64,000 bases of DNA from an uncultured Blautia sp. (GCA_945864225.1 CAMBAL010000004.1:1-64000), one strand, 5' to 3'. Shown: positions 1 through 9,396, counted from the stretch's first letter. Notes: generated by a model not told the origin, from the sequence alone. Numbers and translations: made by a program.

Positions 1-27
1 TGTAGTTTTGAAGATGCAAGGAAAGAA

Positions 28-55
28 AACAGCTGGAGACAGCTGTTATTTTTTT
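28..55 (+). terminator. Rho-independent terminator of an upstream plus-strand gene
   Basis: AACAGCTG and CAGCTGTT pair across a GAGA tetraloop and are followed by a run of T residues. It should end a gene lying before the window. Confidence 0.7.
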
Positions 56-137
56 GGCTAAAAAGGAAAGTATATCGCATTTTCCTATAATATAAAAAAG
101 CCCTTCGGGCAGGATCCTTTCTCACTAAAATCACTAA

Positions 138-164
138 AAAGAGGCTGTCAAAAACAGCCTCTTT
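138..164. terminator. Bidirectional hairpin terminator downstream of rplY
   Basis: AAAGAGGCTGT pairs with ACAGCCTCTTT around a short A-rich loop, with T-rich sequence on both strands. It lies about 70 bases past the minus-strand rplY stop codon. A smaller GCCC/GGGC hairpin lies just before it (about 100-113). The rest of positions 56-234 shows no gene. Confidence 0.7.
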
Positions 165-234
165 CTTTCTTAAAGTACAGTATGGCATAAATAGTAATTT
201 AAACAATTCTGATTTTTCTGAGAAGTTTACTATT

Positions 235-825
235 TTATTTCTCTTCTGCAGCTTTTTCTTCATTCGTTTCTTCAACCGCTGCACTGTGAACAGCGGTCAT
301 CATAACAACAATTGCTTCCGGACTGGTCAGAAGGTCAATATCTTTATCTTTGGCAATTTCAAGATCCTTTACACGGATAACATCACCGACGTGCATGGTA
401 CTGACATCAATCTTTACTTTATCTACCAGTGCTGCAGGAAGGGCACGGTAGGATATCTCGCTTAAATTTTCCTGAATCACGCCGCCAACGACCTTTTCAT
501 GGTTCAGAAGAATGACTTCAGCAACTGAATGAACTTTTTCAGTGCTTACCAGTGCCTGAAAATCAATTTCTTCCACGGTTCTTGTCATGGAATTATAATT
601 CACATCTTTGATCAGAACATCATAGGACTTACCGTCAATTTCCAGCATAATCTGACTGCCTTTGTTATCTGTCTTGAGAAGGTGATCCACATCCTTTTTC
701 TGTAACTTTACAGGAATGGATTCTTTGATTTCCTTACCGAACATATTTCCTGTGACATAACCTTCTCTTCTTAATCTTTTGGCTTTTACATCCATGCTTC
801 TTTTTTCAGCTTTTAAAGTATTCAT
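235..825 (-). CDS. rplY: 50S ribosomal protein L25 / general stress protein Ctc
   Basis: Binds 5S rRNA in the large ribosomal subunit; the long Ctc form is stress-associated in Firmicutes. The 196-aa product has the two-part Ctc layout: an N-terminal L25 beta-barrel (about residues 1-90, with the VNYNSMTRTVEEIDF-type strand region) and a C-terminal TL5-like domain (SYRALPAALVDKVKIDVS region), ending in a Glu/Ala-rich tail. The ATG follows a strong GGAGGAAAAG site. It stands alone, divergent from the large plus-strand operon. Family assignment is secure. Confidence 0.93.
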   Translation of the reverse strand: MNTLKAEKRSMDVKAKRLRREGYVTGNMFGKEIKESIPVKLQKKDVDHLLKTDNKGSQIMLEIDGKSYDVLIKDVNYNSMTRTVEEIDFQALVSTEKVHSVAEVILLNHEKVVGGVIQENLSEISYRALPAALVDKVKIDVSTMHVGDVIRVKDLEIAKDKDIDLLTSPEAIVVMMTAVHSAAVEETNEEKAAEEK

Positions 826-924
826 TTATCTTTTCCTCCAAAAATCTGATTGCTTAGCAGCCTTCTACTTTTTTCAAAGAGGTATTGTTAAGTATGTGTT
901 TTTTTTTTACATCATGTATTATAG

Positions 925-938
925 TTGTTATATAACAA
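925..938. promoter_or_regulatory. AT-rich perfect palindrome between rplY and the vWA operon
   Basis: TTGTTATATAACAA is a perfect 14-bp palindrome about 100 bases upstream of rplY and 180 bases upstream of the vWA start. It could be a regulator site in this divergent region, but at this AT content a chance palindrome is possible. The sequence around 826-1116 holds no gene; a GGCTGAAT motif occurs twice there (about 966 and 1009). Confidence 0.35.
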
Positions 939-1116
939 ACAGATTAACCAAAAATTAAATATTTTAGGCTGAATTTTTGGAAAAAATGGTGTATTACACG
1001 CAAAAAAGGCTGAATAAAACTACTTGAATAGATTTGCGAAAATTAAAATAAAAAAAATTGCCTATGTTATATTGTCTGCACGAACCAAAGAGAAATATTG
1101 TTTTAAGGAGGAAAAA

Positions 1117-3387
1117 ATGGACAAAGGGAAAATCTGGAATGGAATGAGTCGTGTACTGTGTGGAATTTTTGCCATGGTTCTGGTATTGATGGCAGCGGGT
1201 CAGGTGAAGGCAGCTGAATCGGACGGAATCAGCAGAGTAACATCTCAGCCGTATAATGTCATGCTTTTGATTGACAAGAGCGGATCTATGAATGCGACAG
1301 ACAGACCGAGACTGGCTCTGAGTGCAGGCTGCCAGTTTGTGGATCAGCTTTGTACAAATTACAGTGACAGAAGTCAGATTGTAAAGGTGGGAGTCATGGC
1401 ATTCAGTCAGACAACAGAAGTTGTATCGCCGCTGCTCAGTCTTGATAGCGAAGAAAATACAAATTTTTTGAAGTCAGAAATTCGCAAAATTGAATATCTT
1501 CCTGTGAACACAGGCGGTACAGATCTGGGGATGGCTGTCCATGATGCCGCAGAGGCTCTGCTTAGCCAAAACAGGGACGGAAGCAGGAATATGATTGTGA
1601 TGTTTACAGATGGATGTTCAGAAAACGTTCTTGACAGTCAGGCATCGGCTTCTGCTTTGGATGAAGCTTATAAAATGGCGGAGGAGCTGGACAGTGAGAT
1701 TTTTATTGTCGGTCTGAATGCTGATGATCGAATTGACCCGAAAGGTCAGCAGGAAATTTTCCGTATTGCAGATACAGCGCAGAAAGGGGAAGGAATTCTT
1801 GATAAGGAAAAAGAAGATTCCTTTGCAGTTGGTGAAAGTGTGAATTATAAAATTACGGATAATATGGGAGATGTCCGGGAATTTTACATAAGAATTTATG
1901 CCGGTATGTTTCAGAGTGAACTGGAATTTCTGGATAATCATGAGTTTTTCATTACTTCCGGAGGTATTCTGGAAGCAGATGTGACTGTGTATTCGGATAC
2001 GGAAATCGGCAAAATCGAAGTAATCGATCCAGACGGAAAGGTATTGGAGGAGGATGGAAAAAAATATTTTGTGACAGGAGATTCCTATTATAAAGTGCTT
2101 CGTATCATGGAGCCTGGAATGGGAACCTGGCATGTAAACGTAACTTCCGGTGATGAAAATTACAAAACATATGTGATTCGATTCTATGGGATTGAAGCAG
2201 CCGTAAATGCAGTCTGGGGGGAAGGAAAAGACTTTCCTGATGCAGGTCTGGATGCAGAACAGATTGGTCAGGTGACGGTAATTCCAATGCTGAAAGACCA
2301 GCCATATCAGGATCCTTCTTTTGCAGAAGGGCTGACACAGACAGAATTTATGGTTTCCCGAAAAGAAGAGCCAGAAGAGGAGGGAACATTTTCTCTTCAT
2401 TACGATAAGGAAAATGGCAGATTTACCGGCTATTTTCCTGTTACAGGAGGGGAATATCACATTACTGCCGTTCTTGCCGGCAATGGCATGAACCGTACCG
2501 TAGAATGTGATTTGACGGTAAACAGTGATAATGAAAGCCAGATGCCGGACTCCTGTGATCTGGGAGTGTTACATGTGAAGAATGGTAAAAAAGAAACCGT
2601 GGATGTGGAATCTCTTACAGGGACAGATAATCTTGTGATTCAGTCAGCAATCACGGAATCGTCTCTCGAAGAAGAGCCGAAGGATGTGATTTCCACAATT
2701 ACCTGTGATGGTGGGATGATCACATTATATGGGAAACATGTTGGCAGCGATAAATTAAAACTGGAGGTGGTTGATGGAAATGGAAACGAATATGAACTGA
2801 CCGGGCAGATTGAGGTGGAATTCCAGATGCTCTGGTATTATTACGTATTTGCTGCGGTCGTCCTGCTGTTCCTGATTTTTTTGCTGTGGGCGATTTCTGG
2901 CAGACTGGTATATGTTCCAGGAGAATTTGAAATTACCGTAGAAGCAGACGGACACACACTTGAAAGAGATGTGATCCACTATCCCAGAGGAAAAAAATTC
3001 TCGCTCTGGAAACTGATGAAACGTATTATTCAGGAATGCCATGCGCAGCCTGATATAAGCAAAGAGGAAGCTGCTATTTGTGATTTTCTGGAAAATAAAC
3101 AGAAGGAAATCGCAAAAGAACGACTGGTGGTGAGTAAAAGGAGGGAGAAGAGAAGAAAAACCTATCAGTTGTTGACTTGCAGATCCGGTATGAAGAAACG
3201 GAAGGATTTGAACAAAAATTGTAATTGTTACAATTCGGAAGGAATGATAATCATGCTGAAATTTACATCTGTATATGATACAGAAGAATCGGGGGATGAT
3301 CTCTGGGGAAAGGCAGTCGATAATCCATTGAAAAAGGGAAAAATCCGAACTTCCAGTAGAAAAAAGACATCTATTGATGAGTGGTAA
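1117..3387 (+). CDS. vWA-domain protein, secreted N-terminus with one C-terminal membrane anchor
   Basis: First gene of the six-gene block. The start at 1117 follows AAGGAGGAAAAA and gives a 756-aa protein with a classical signal peptide (cleavage likely after VKA, about residue 33); a TTG further upstream has no such support. The vWA domain opens with the MIDAS motif DKSGS (residues 53-57), with the GGTD and TDG elements further along. Beta-rich middle domains follow, then a transmembrane segment around residues 573-595 and a basic tail of about 160 residues predicted inside the cell. This topology suits an extracytoplasmic metal-dependent binder that signals inward. The tail's final part (many Lys/Arg/Cys) is poorly conserved in style and may be disordered. 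The next gene starts 30 bases after the stop. Its ligand is unknown. Confidence 0.8.
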   Translation: MDKGKIWNGMSRVLCGIFAMVLVLMAAGQVKAAESDGISRVTSQPYNVMLLIDKSGSMNATDRPRLALSAGCQFVDQLCTNYSDRSQIVKVGVMAFSQTTEVVSPLLSLDSEENTNFLKSEIRKIEYLPVNTGGTDLGMAVHDAAEALLSQNRDGSRNMIVMFTDGCSENVLDSQASASALDEAYKMAEELDSEIFIVGLNADDRIDPKGQQEIFRIADTAQKGEGILDKEKEDSFAVGESVNYKITDNMGDVREFYIRIYAGMFQSELEFLDNHEFFITSGGILEADVTVYSDTEIGKIEVIDPDGKVLEEDGKKYFVTGDSYYKVLRIMEPGMGTWHVNVTSGDENYKTYVIRFYGIEAAVNAVWGEGKDFPDAGLDAEQIGQVTVIPMLKDQPYQDPSFAEGLTQTEFMVSRKEEPEEEGTFSLHYDKENGRFTGYFPVTGGEYHITAVLAGNGMNRTVECDLTVNSDNESQMPDSCDLGVLHVKNGKKETVDVESLTGTDNLVIQSAITESSLEEEPKDVISTITCDGGMITLYGKHVGSDKLKLEVVDGNGNEYELTGQIEVEFQMLWYYYVFAAVVLLFLIFLLWAISGRLVYVPGEFEITVEADGHTLERDVIHYPRGKKFSLWKLMKRIIQECHAQPDISKEEAAICDFLENKQKEIAKERLVVSKRREKRRKTYQLLTCRSGMKKRKDLNKNCNCYNSEGMIIMLKFTSVYDTEESGDDLWGKAVDNPLKKGKIRTSSRKKTSIDEW

Positions 3388-3417
3388 AAACGGAATATGA
3401 GAGAAAAGAGGTAGAAT

Positions 3418-6400
3418 ATGTCATTATCAAATGAACAGAAAGCAAAGATTAATGCAAATATTAAAACATTGGATTATTTGGAAGGAACCGGTGTGATTTC
3501 TACGAATCGCAAGAAGCTGGTGAATGAACCGATGCTTTTTATTAGTGTAGGTGGAAATGCCCGTAAGGTTCTGCTGAAGCATAAAAAAACAGTATACAGT
3601 CAGGTCGACCATGATGAAATAAAGAAAAAAATGATGTTTCTGTCTATTGATACAGCACATCTGGAACTGGATGAATGTGTGGCAAGGGGAGAATTGGGAC
3701 CGGATGAGATTCTTAAAATTCCTTTTGAAGGAGCACATGCCTCTATCAAACCTGGTAAAATGCTTCCTCAGATGGAAGAGTGGGTACATAAAGATTTGTG
3801 GGCTGTTACTGGTGGTGACAACCTGGTTTCGAAAGAGTTTAACGGGACGGGAGCCGGAGGAAGGCGGCAGTGCGGACGTGTATTGTTTTGTCAGTCTGCT
3901 GTGCAGGAAAAGCTGTATAGAAAACTGTCAGCAATCAGCGGACGTCTTGCAGAACTGCAGGATATCAGTATGGTGAAGGTATTTTTTCTCTGTGGGATCT
4001 CAGGAGGAACCGGAAGCGGAACTATTATTGATTTGGCATATCTTACGAGATATTTCATGAACAATATTCTTGGTACCGCAGCAGAAAAGGTGATTTATTC
4101 TGCATATTTATTTATGCCAAGTGCCTGTTCGGATTCTTCCACTCTTCTTCCGGGGGAAGAGGAAAATGGAAAAAGGAATGCCTATGCTGCACTGAAAGAA
4201 ATTGATTATTATATGACAATTGCTGAAAGAAAAGAACATTTCATCATGGACTATGGAACCGCACTTGCGAGAAATGTAAATATTGGAGATAACATATTTA
4301 ATTTTTGTACGCTGGTGGAAGGTGTCGGAGATGGCGGTACTTTTTTTAAGAATAATGCAGAAACCGCCCGCCAGATTGTTGCGGATTCCATTCTTAATAT
4401 TATCTGTTCGGATAATCAGACGGTAGTTAACGGACAGTCCATGTTCCTTGTAGATTCATTTTTGAGTAATGAGACAGCGCAGGTGAATACAAGAATCAGC
4501 CAGCAAAGTGATAATGTGTGGCCAAGAGATGCCAGTTATATTTATTCAGTGATTGGACATTCTTCCTGCGTGGTTCCGGTAGATTTACTGACTGTATATG
4601 TGGCGAAAAAGATATTTGATGAAATGTTTAGACGATTCACAGCTGCATCAAGAGCAGACGAAGCAGCAGCAGCTGATTTTCTGGAAGCCTGCGGACTTGA
4701 TCGGGTTAATCTGAAATGTGTATGGAAAACAATTACTCCGAGAACGTTGCTGACAGAGATACAGAGTCAGGCAGATGCGGAATTCAAAGCTTTTGGTCCA
4801 TTTTATATGGTGAATCTGATGAAAAAAGCGATTGAACTCATTGAAAACTCTCCCAATGATTATTTGCACAGAGTCAGAAATAAACAGGGAAGTAAATGGA
4901 TGCGAATTTCCAGATGTTACGAAACAGCAGTAGAATATCTCAGGAAAATAAATCAGGAACTGTATGAAGTATATACTTATGCTGTGACGGTATTGAAGGA
5001 TCTGATCGAAAAGAATGCAAAACTGCTGACAGATACACAGGAATATCAGGACCAGTTTGGAAAAACTTTCTGCTGGAGCCCTGTTGATCTGACTCCGGGT
5101 ATGCAGGCGACAAAAGCCGTTTCCGAGTATCTGGATTCGATTTTAAGTGAAGAAGAGGTTCGTCATGCAGCAAAAAAGTTTGTCGATAGACTTTGTGAAA
5201 AAAAGGATGAATGGACAGGGTTGAACAGTCCAGAAGGCCAGAGCGGTTCCAAATTTGATATTGCCGGAGAAGTTCGTAACTTTATATCAATCGAATTGAA
5301 GAAGTGTATTGATACGAAACTGGAAGAGTTTATTGTGAAAGCGTATTCCGGCCGGAAAGATGCTCCTGTATCGGTATTGGATCCGGAAACAGGAAGAGAA
5401 AGATGTTCAAAAGAAACGCAGGATGCAGCACAGATTGTGTATTCTCGTCTGAAAAGCAGTGCCAGCGCACTGGTATCTACAGTCGGAGGTTTTTCTTTAA
5501 GTGACTGCTATTCTAATATTTATATAACAGTCCCCTCCAACTGTAAATATTTTTATCAGGCCATTTCTGATATTGCAGCTGAAGATCCTTTGGGAAGAAT
5601 TACAGTTTATCAAACGACTGCCACTGACAGAATTACTTTTTGCCAGCTGTATGCGGGAGTGCCTGCATGGGCTCTTTACTGGACCAAAGGTGCAGAAGAA
5701 AGTTATGAAGGAAAGAACGGAGAGGGACCTGCTACGGTAGGTCTTCATATGGATCAGGGAACTAATGGAACCAACTGGATGGATCTTCCAAATCTGTATC
5801 CACGAAAACTCTGGGCAGAAAGAGATGAAGAGGTACGGAAACGTCCGGCTGCTATTGAACAACAGGTTCGAGAAAATATGGAAGAAGCCCGTAAATGCGG
5901 CAGTCTGAGGAAAGATACGGACGACGAAAGGTATTATGATGTGATTTTTCTGAAGGAAGAGAGGTCTTCGGGCAGAATTGGCTGTGAAAAAGAATTGAGT
6001 ACAGAGGAAAAGGCACAGCTTCTGCTTGATTGTGCGGAGTTGGATTCCGATAAAAAATATACCATCGAAGAGGTTCTGGATATTCTTCTGGATAAAGGAA
6101 AGCTGGAAAAATTTGAGATTAATTTTACCAATCAGGTGATGACAACAACCGACAAACTTGCCGCGGAGGAACTGGAGAAATTCCGTTATGATCTCGCCTG
6201 CAGAACTCTGCTTCGGTTTGGAAAACAGTATAAGCGTCTTCCGGAATCTGTGGCTGTTATCAAAAGATTAAAAGAAAAGATAGATACCCGTGTGGTGACA
6301 GATTCTTCTGATCTCACATTATTTATCAATGCAATGAAGTGGGACTTGCTTGTATATGATGGAAGAAGAAAGAATTGGAAGCTTACCGTGGGAGATGATC

Positions 6401-6771
6401 TGGTAATCCGGAAGCTCAATGAGAAGTTTGAGAGAGTATGTGCACATTATTACGGCTTCCAGGCATTTGCAGTTCTGGACAAAGAGGTGAGACAGGAGCT
6501 GGCAGAAAAAATTGCAGATTTGGAAGAGAATGCGTCAGATGAAGCGTTTGACGAAGCAAATGCAAAAAATGATGCAATGAAGCAGAGCCTGGAAAGCTTT
6601 AGAAAGACCAGAAATAAACGAAAGGACAATGGAGCATGGGCAGAGGATTCTCCTTTCAGAGAATCAGATGATTCTGACTGGCCGATGGCATCGGAAAGCT
6701 TTGAGAAAAAAGCCGGCAGTGAAGCAAAATGTATCCGTGAGTTTTATGATGAACTGATCAGCAATATGTAA
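3418..6771 (+). CDS. Tubulin/FtsZ-like GTPase protein (Tubulin_2-type), 1117 aa
   Basis: The N-terminal third contains the tubulin/FtsZ nucleotide-binding signature as GISGGTGSG (residues 193-201), preceded by a hydrophobic strand and followed by a helix, as in FtsZ and TubZ. An early LFISVGGNARKVLL segment matches the first nucleotide-binding strand of the fold. The rest (about 700 residues) is mainly helical, far longer than FtsZ, as in the Pfam 'Tubulin-like' (Tubulin_2) family. It should be cytosolic and may form filaments or act as a GTP switch. It lies between the vWA gene and four further genes of the same block. I could not confirm a T7 (polymer-contact) loop by eye, so polymerisation is unproven. 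Confidence 0.78.
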   Translation: MSLSNEQKAKINANIKTLDYLEGTGVISTNRKKLVNEPMLFISVGGNARKVLLKHKKTVYSQVDHDEIKKKMMFLSIDTAHLELDECVARGELGPDEILKIPFEGAHASIKPGKMLPQMEEWVHKDLWAVTGGDNLVSKEFNGTGAGGRRQCGRVLFCQSAVQEKLYRKLSAISGRLAELQDISMVKVFFLCGISGGTGSGTIIDLAYLTRYFMNNILGTAAEKVIYSAYLFMPSACSDSSTLLPGEEENGKRNAYAALKEIDYYMTIAERKEHFIMDYGTALARNVNIGDNIFNFCTLVEGVGDGGTFFKNNAETARQIVADSILNIICSDNQTVVNGQSMFLVDSFLSNETAQVNTRISQQSDNVWPRDASYIYSVIGHSSCVVPVDLLTVYVAKKIFDEMFRRFTAASRADEAAAADFLEACGLDRVNLKCVWKTITPRTLLTEIQSQADAEFKAFGPFYMVNLMKKAIELIENSPNDYLHRVRNKQGSKWMRISRCYETAVEYLRKINQELYEVYTYAVTVLKDLIEKNAKLLTDTQEYQDQFGKTFCWSPVDLTPGMQATKAVSEYLDSILSEEEVRHAAKKFVDRLCEKKDEWTGLNSPEGQSGSKFDIAGEVRNFISIELKKCIDTKLEEFIVKAYSGRKDAPVSVLDPETGRERCSKETQDAAQIVYSRLKSSASALVSTVGGFSLSDCYSNIYITVPSNCKYFYQAISDIAAEDPLGRITVYQTTATDRITFCQLYAGVPAWALYWTKGAEESYEGKNGEGPATVGLHMDQGTNGTNWMDLPNLYPRKLWAERDEEVRKRPAAIEQQVRENMEEARKCGSLRKDTDDERYYDVIFLKEERSSGRIGCEKELSTEEKAQLLLDCAELDSDKKYTIEEVLDILLDKGKLEKFEINFTNQVMTTTDKLAAEELEKFRYDLACRTLLRFGKQYKRLPESVAVIKRLKEKIDTRVVTDSSDLTLFINAMKWDLLVYDGRRKNWKLTVGDDLVIRKLNEKFERVCAHYYGFQAFAVLDKEVRQELAEKIADLEENASDEAFDEANAKNDAMKQSLESFRKTRNKRKDNGAWAEDSPFRESDDSDWPMASESFEKKAGSEAKCIREFYDELISNM

Positions 6772-6845
6772 TATCTGTGAATCGCATGTAAGGTCAGTGA
6801 ACAGTGTGTAATTTTATGACAAACATGTAATTGATATGAGAAACA
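6766..6845 (+). repeat. Four degenerate ~20-bp tandem units starting at the tubulin-like gene's stop codon
   Basis: (A/G)TGTAA recurs at 6766, 6786, 6806 and 6825, a spacing of 20, 20 and 19 bases, and each unit also carries a TGA-like triplet about 12-14 bases later. The first copy is the last codon plus the stop of the tubulin-like gene. The array fills the whole gap to the next ribosome binding site. Confidence 0.7.
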
Positions 6846-6857
6846 GGAGGAAGAAGG

Positions 6858-8504
6858 ATGAGTCTGAAGGAGTGTCTGCAGCAGAGAATAGAGGAGAACA
6901 CGTTATTTCCGGATTGTAAAACTGTTCGGACTGTGCTGTTTGTCTGGGATAAAAATGACAAAATGGCTGCAGATTTTTGTGAAAGGCTGCAGAGCCTGGC
7001 CAATGGTGATGCAATGGCAATCTGTGCAGATGGTCCGGAAGATGCATCTGTGAAGCTGAACAGTGCCCTGGAGCGATGCAGGGAGAAAATGCAGTTATTT
7101 GAAATAAGCTGTTCGAAAGGCTTTTATATTCTGGCTGTCGGAACTTCTCCTGCTCTGATGTCAAAATTGCAGATACCTGCACAGGGAGTACTGGAGTTTG
7201 TAAGAGTGACTGACAGCAGTACCTGGGAGAAGATACCGGAAGGAAACCCGAATGATTTCTATAAAGAATGGAGGATACGCAGCAGTGACATTTCTGCTGC
7301 TGCGGTCTTGCTGTTTCATGCTGCATATCAGGAAAAATTGTTAAGTACTGATATTTCTGTGTCCGGTGGAGCACGGGTCTGCGGTCTGAAATTCAGAAAC
7401 TACAGTGCTGTCAGTGGAGAAATGAGCAGACATTATCTTTCCGTTCTTGAAAATAAAATTTCAGAGAGCAAGTACAATATGAGTGGGGTAAATAAGAATC
7501 TGCAGATAGAGCAGCAGATCAGGCAGGTGCTGGAATTATGCATTCAGCCGGATTGGATTCCATTTACCGGATACGAAATTCTTAGAGAAGAACTGGAAGA
7601 ACAGTATTCGAGATCTTTTTTTCAGCGTGTGTTCTTGCGTAATTCAATCGTTCGTACAAATTGGACAATTCGTGAGGTCCTCTGTGTTCTGCAAGGGGAA
7701 GAAGATAATCAGCCTCAGCCGGAGTGGGTTCGCCGCAGACTGCTGGAAGTGGAACTACCGGAATTGTGCGAAAAAGTGATGAAAGAGAACAGGGAATTAC
7801 TGAAGAATTCCCTGGAAAGACATTTTTCTTATTATGACATTTGCTATTCTCTGGCAGGAAATCTGGAAAAGTACAGCCAGAAGAAGAGAGATGACATCGG
7901 GGTCACAGAAAAGCGTTTGGAGGAAATTCTGGAACGCACATTTTTCTCGCGTTCACTGGAGTTTCCGGAAATTTTGAAGGGACTGAGGGATTATTATCAG
8001 GAATGGAAGCAGTATGTGGAATGCTGTACGGAATCCCTGTACTGGAGTTATATCGCAGATTTTGTGAAGGAGGAGATGCCGGAATATAGAAAGAAATACC
8101 AGGAGCTTAGAACTGCCCGAAATGTTCTGGAAGCTTTTGCACTTCCTCTGCAGAATACGGAACAGGCATATGGAAGAGAAGGCAGTGAGATCTGCAGCAG
8201 GAGAGAGCTGGAAGAAGAAATCAGACATTATGTGAGCCATAGGGAGTTTGAAATTGAGGAAGTATTTCAGCTGTTAGAAAGTGCCGATAATTTTTACCAG
8301 AACAGTGATGATAATCATGTAGATACAAAACGGCGCCCACGAATCTGTCTGCTGTTCAGCAGAGAACTGGAAATCCGGAGAGAAGAATGCCGGAATACGG
8401 CGTTCCGGTGGGAATTGCTTCCGGTGGATTATCTGCCGAAATCACTTTTGTGGGAACTGAGGATTTATACTCATCTTGCTCCGGATTCTGACACAGAGAA
8501 ATAA
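6858..8504 (+). CDS. Unrecognised 548-aa cytosolic protein of the vWA-tubulin block
   Basis: No family recognised. It has no signal peptide or membrane segment and is rich in Glu, Arg and Leu, with long predicted helices from about residue 200 to the end. The first 170 residues look alpha/beta, with hydrophobic strands such as TVRTVLFVWDK and GFYILAVGT. The C-terminus returns to a short beta-like part (PRICLLFS). The ATG follows AGGAGGAAGAAGG. Position between the tubulin-like and 192-aa genes, same strand and similar codon use, argues that it is a dedicated component of the same system, perhaps an adaptor. No function can be assigned from sequence alone. Confidence 0.6.
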   Translation: MSLKECLQQRIEENTLFPDCKTVRTVLFVWDKNDKMAADFCERLQSLANGDAMAICADGPEDASVKLNSALERCREKMQLFEISCSKGFYILAVGTSPALMSKLQIPAQGVLEFVRVTDSSTWEKIPEGNPNDFYKEWRIRSSDISAAAVLLFHAAYQEKLLSTDISVSGGARVCGLKFRNYSAVSGEMSRHYLSVLENKISESKYNMSGVNKNLQIEQQIRQVLELCIQPDWIPFTGYEILREELEEQYSRSFFQRVFLRNSIVRTNWTIREVLCVLQGEEDNQPQPEWVRRRLLEVELPELCEKVMKENRELLKNSLERHFSYYDICYSLAGNLEKYSQKKRDDIGVTEKRLEEILERTFFSRSLEFPEILKGLRDYYQEWKQYVECCTESLYWSYIADFVKEEMPEYRKKYQELRTARNVLEAFALPLQNTEQAYGREGSEICSRRELEEEIRHYVSHREFEIEEVFQLLESADNFYQNSDDNHVDTKRRPRICLLFSRELEIRREECRNTAFRWELLPVDYLPKSLLWELRIYTHLAPDSDTEK

Positions 8505-8561
8505 GTTCCATCCGGGATTAGAAAAAGAATAACACTTTCTGCAGCATGAGAGGGGAAACGT

Positions 8562-9140
8562 ATGATTAATTTTAAGATAGATGAGCATTCAAAAAAATAT
8601 CTGGCAAGCTGGACAGAGGATGAACCATATACGGAACTGTTTTTGCATATTTGTCCTGTAAAGCCGGTAAAGTATGTGGAAAACAGAAACCTGAAACTGG
8701 ATTCGGATATAAAAAAATATACACGGGATATCCGGATTTTCAGGACTGGAAATCCGGTTTATACAGATTTTCCACAGCTTGCGGATACCACTTATCGTTT
8801 TGTGCTGTGCAGCGGTCCGCAGGGAAGCGGGAAGAAACTGGCATGCAGGGAAATTTATTCCGGAAAAAAGATGCCTTTACAGGTGTCTGCAGAGCCATAT
8901 GGAGAAAACGTGATTCGTGTGGTCCTTCAGAGCAGCTGCCGGATTTCGGAAGAACTGTTCTGGGCGGAACTGGCGTATGATTCGAAAATGGGAGAGCGCT
9001 TCCGCTTTTTGCCGATGAAAGAAGAAAGAGGAAAATTCCGGACATCTGCTCTGATGCTGAAACGTGTTTTTGATCAGGAGAAGCTGAGAATACAGATAGA
9101 TAAATGTATTTCAGATTTCGTGACGCTGGAATCTGTATAG
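8562..9140 (+). CDS. Unrecognised 192-aa protein of the vWA-tubulin block
   Basis: No family recognised. It appears cytosolic. The stretch GPQGSGKK (about residues 85-92) resembles a Walker A loop but lacks the final Ser/Thr, and no Walker B follows, so nucleotide binding is doubtful. The start follows AGAGGGGAAACGT. The TAG stop lies inside the left target duplication of the MITE-like element at 9145-9388, so the insertion left the coding sequence intact. Before that insertion, the stop would have been roughly 20 bases from the start of the GTPase-like gene, consistent with one operon. Confidence 0.55.
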   Translation: MINFKIDEHSKKYLASWTEDEPYTELFLHICPVKPVKYVENRNLKLDSDIKKYTRDIRIFRTGNPVYTDFPQLADTTYRFVLCSGPQGSGKKLACREIYSGKKMPLQVSAEPYGENVIRVVLQSSCRISEELFWAELAYDSKMGERFRFLPMKEERGKFRTSALMLKRVFDQEKLRIQIDKCISDFVTLESV

Positions 9141-9144
9141 AAAA
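9137..9144 (+). repeat. Left target-site duplication of the MITE-like element
   Basis: ATAGAAAA here is repeated exactly at 9389-9396, directly outside the inverted ends GGTAGTGT and ACACTACC. It includes the TAG stop codon of the 192-aa gene. Confidence 0.85.
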
Positions 9145-9388
9145 GGTAGTGTAAAGTACGATATGAAAAAATCACCCCCTTTTCCTTTGGATTGAGCAAT
9201 TCTATTTTACTTACGGAAACCCCGTCAAGGCTGAATTTAACGGGCTTTCAGCCCGGCCTTGACTGGATTCCCGAAGTAAAATTTGGGTCAATCAAGCAAA
9301 AGAAAGGGGAGGTAAAGGCTCATAGACCCTGGAAGCCTTGATTTTACTGGGGTTGAGCCGATTTTGGATGTATAAAGTAGACACTACC
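9145..9388. mobile_element. 244-bp MITE-like element with 8-bp terminal inverted repeats
   Basis: The element begins GGTAGTGT and ends ACACTACC. It is bounded by the 8-bp duplication ATAGAAAA. Inside, about 9174-9313 forms a long imperfect hairpin (for example GTCAAGGC with GCCTTGAC and TTTTACTT with AAGTAAAA), and a second pair, GGCTCA with TGAGCC, lies at its right side. It encodes no protein, so it would need a transposase supplied elsewhere. An 8-bp duplication fits IS256-type and a few other transposase families; the parent element is not identified. Confidence 0.85.
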
Positions 9389-9396
9389 ATAGAAAA
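9389..9396 (+). repeat. Right target-site duplication of the MITE-like element
   Basis: Exact copy of ATAGAAAA at 9137-9144; it precedes the AGGAGGG ribosome binding site of the next gene by a few bases. Confidence 0.85.

Noticed and set aside
1024..1116. N-terminal extension of the vWA protein from a TTG at 1024
   Set aside because: Lacks a ribosome site, would bury the signal peptide, and ATG at 1117 has an excellent AAGGAGG.
1618..2460. Long minus-strand open frame inside the vWA gene
   Set aside because: No ribosome site, Phe/Cys/Ile-rich composition, and it is fully antisense to a clear coding sequence.
8811..8837. Walker A motif in the 192-aa protein (GPQGSGKK)
   Set aside because: Final Ser/Thr is missing and no Walker B or other NTPase motif follows; kept only as a remark.
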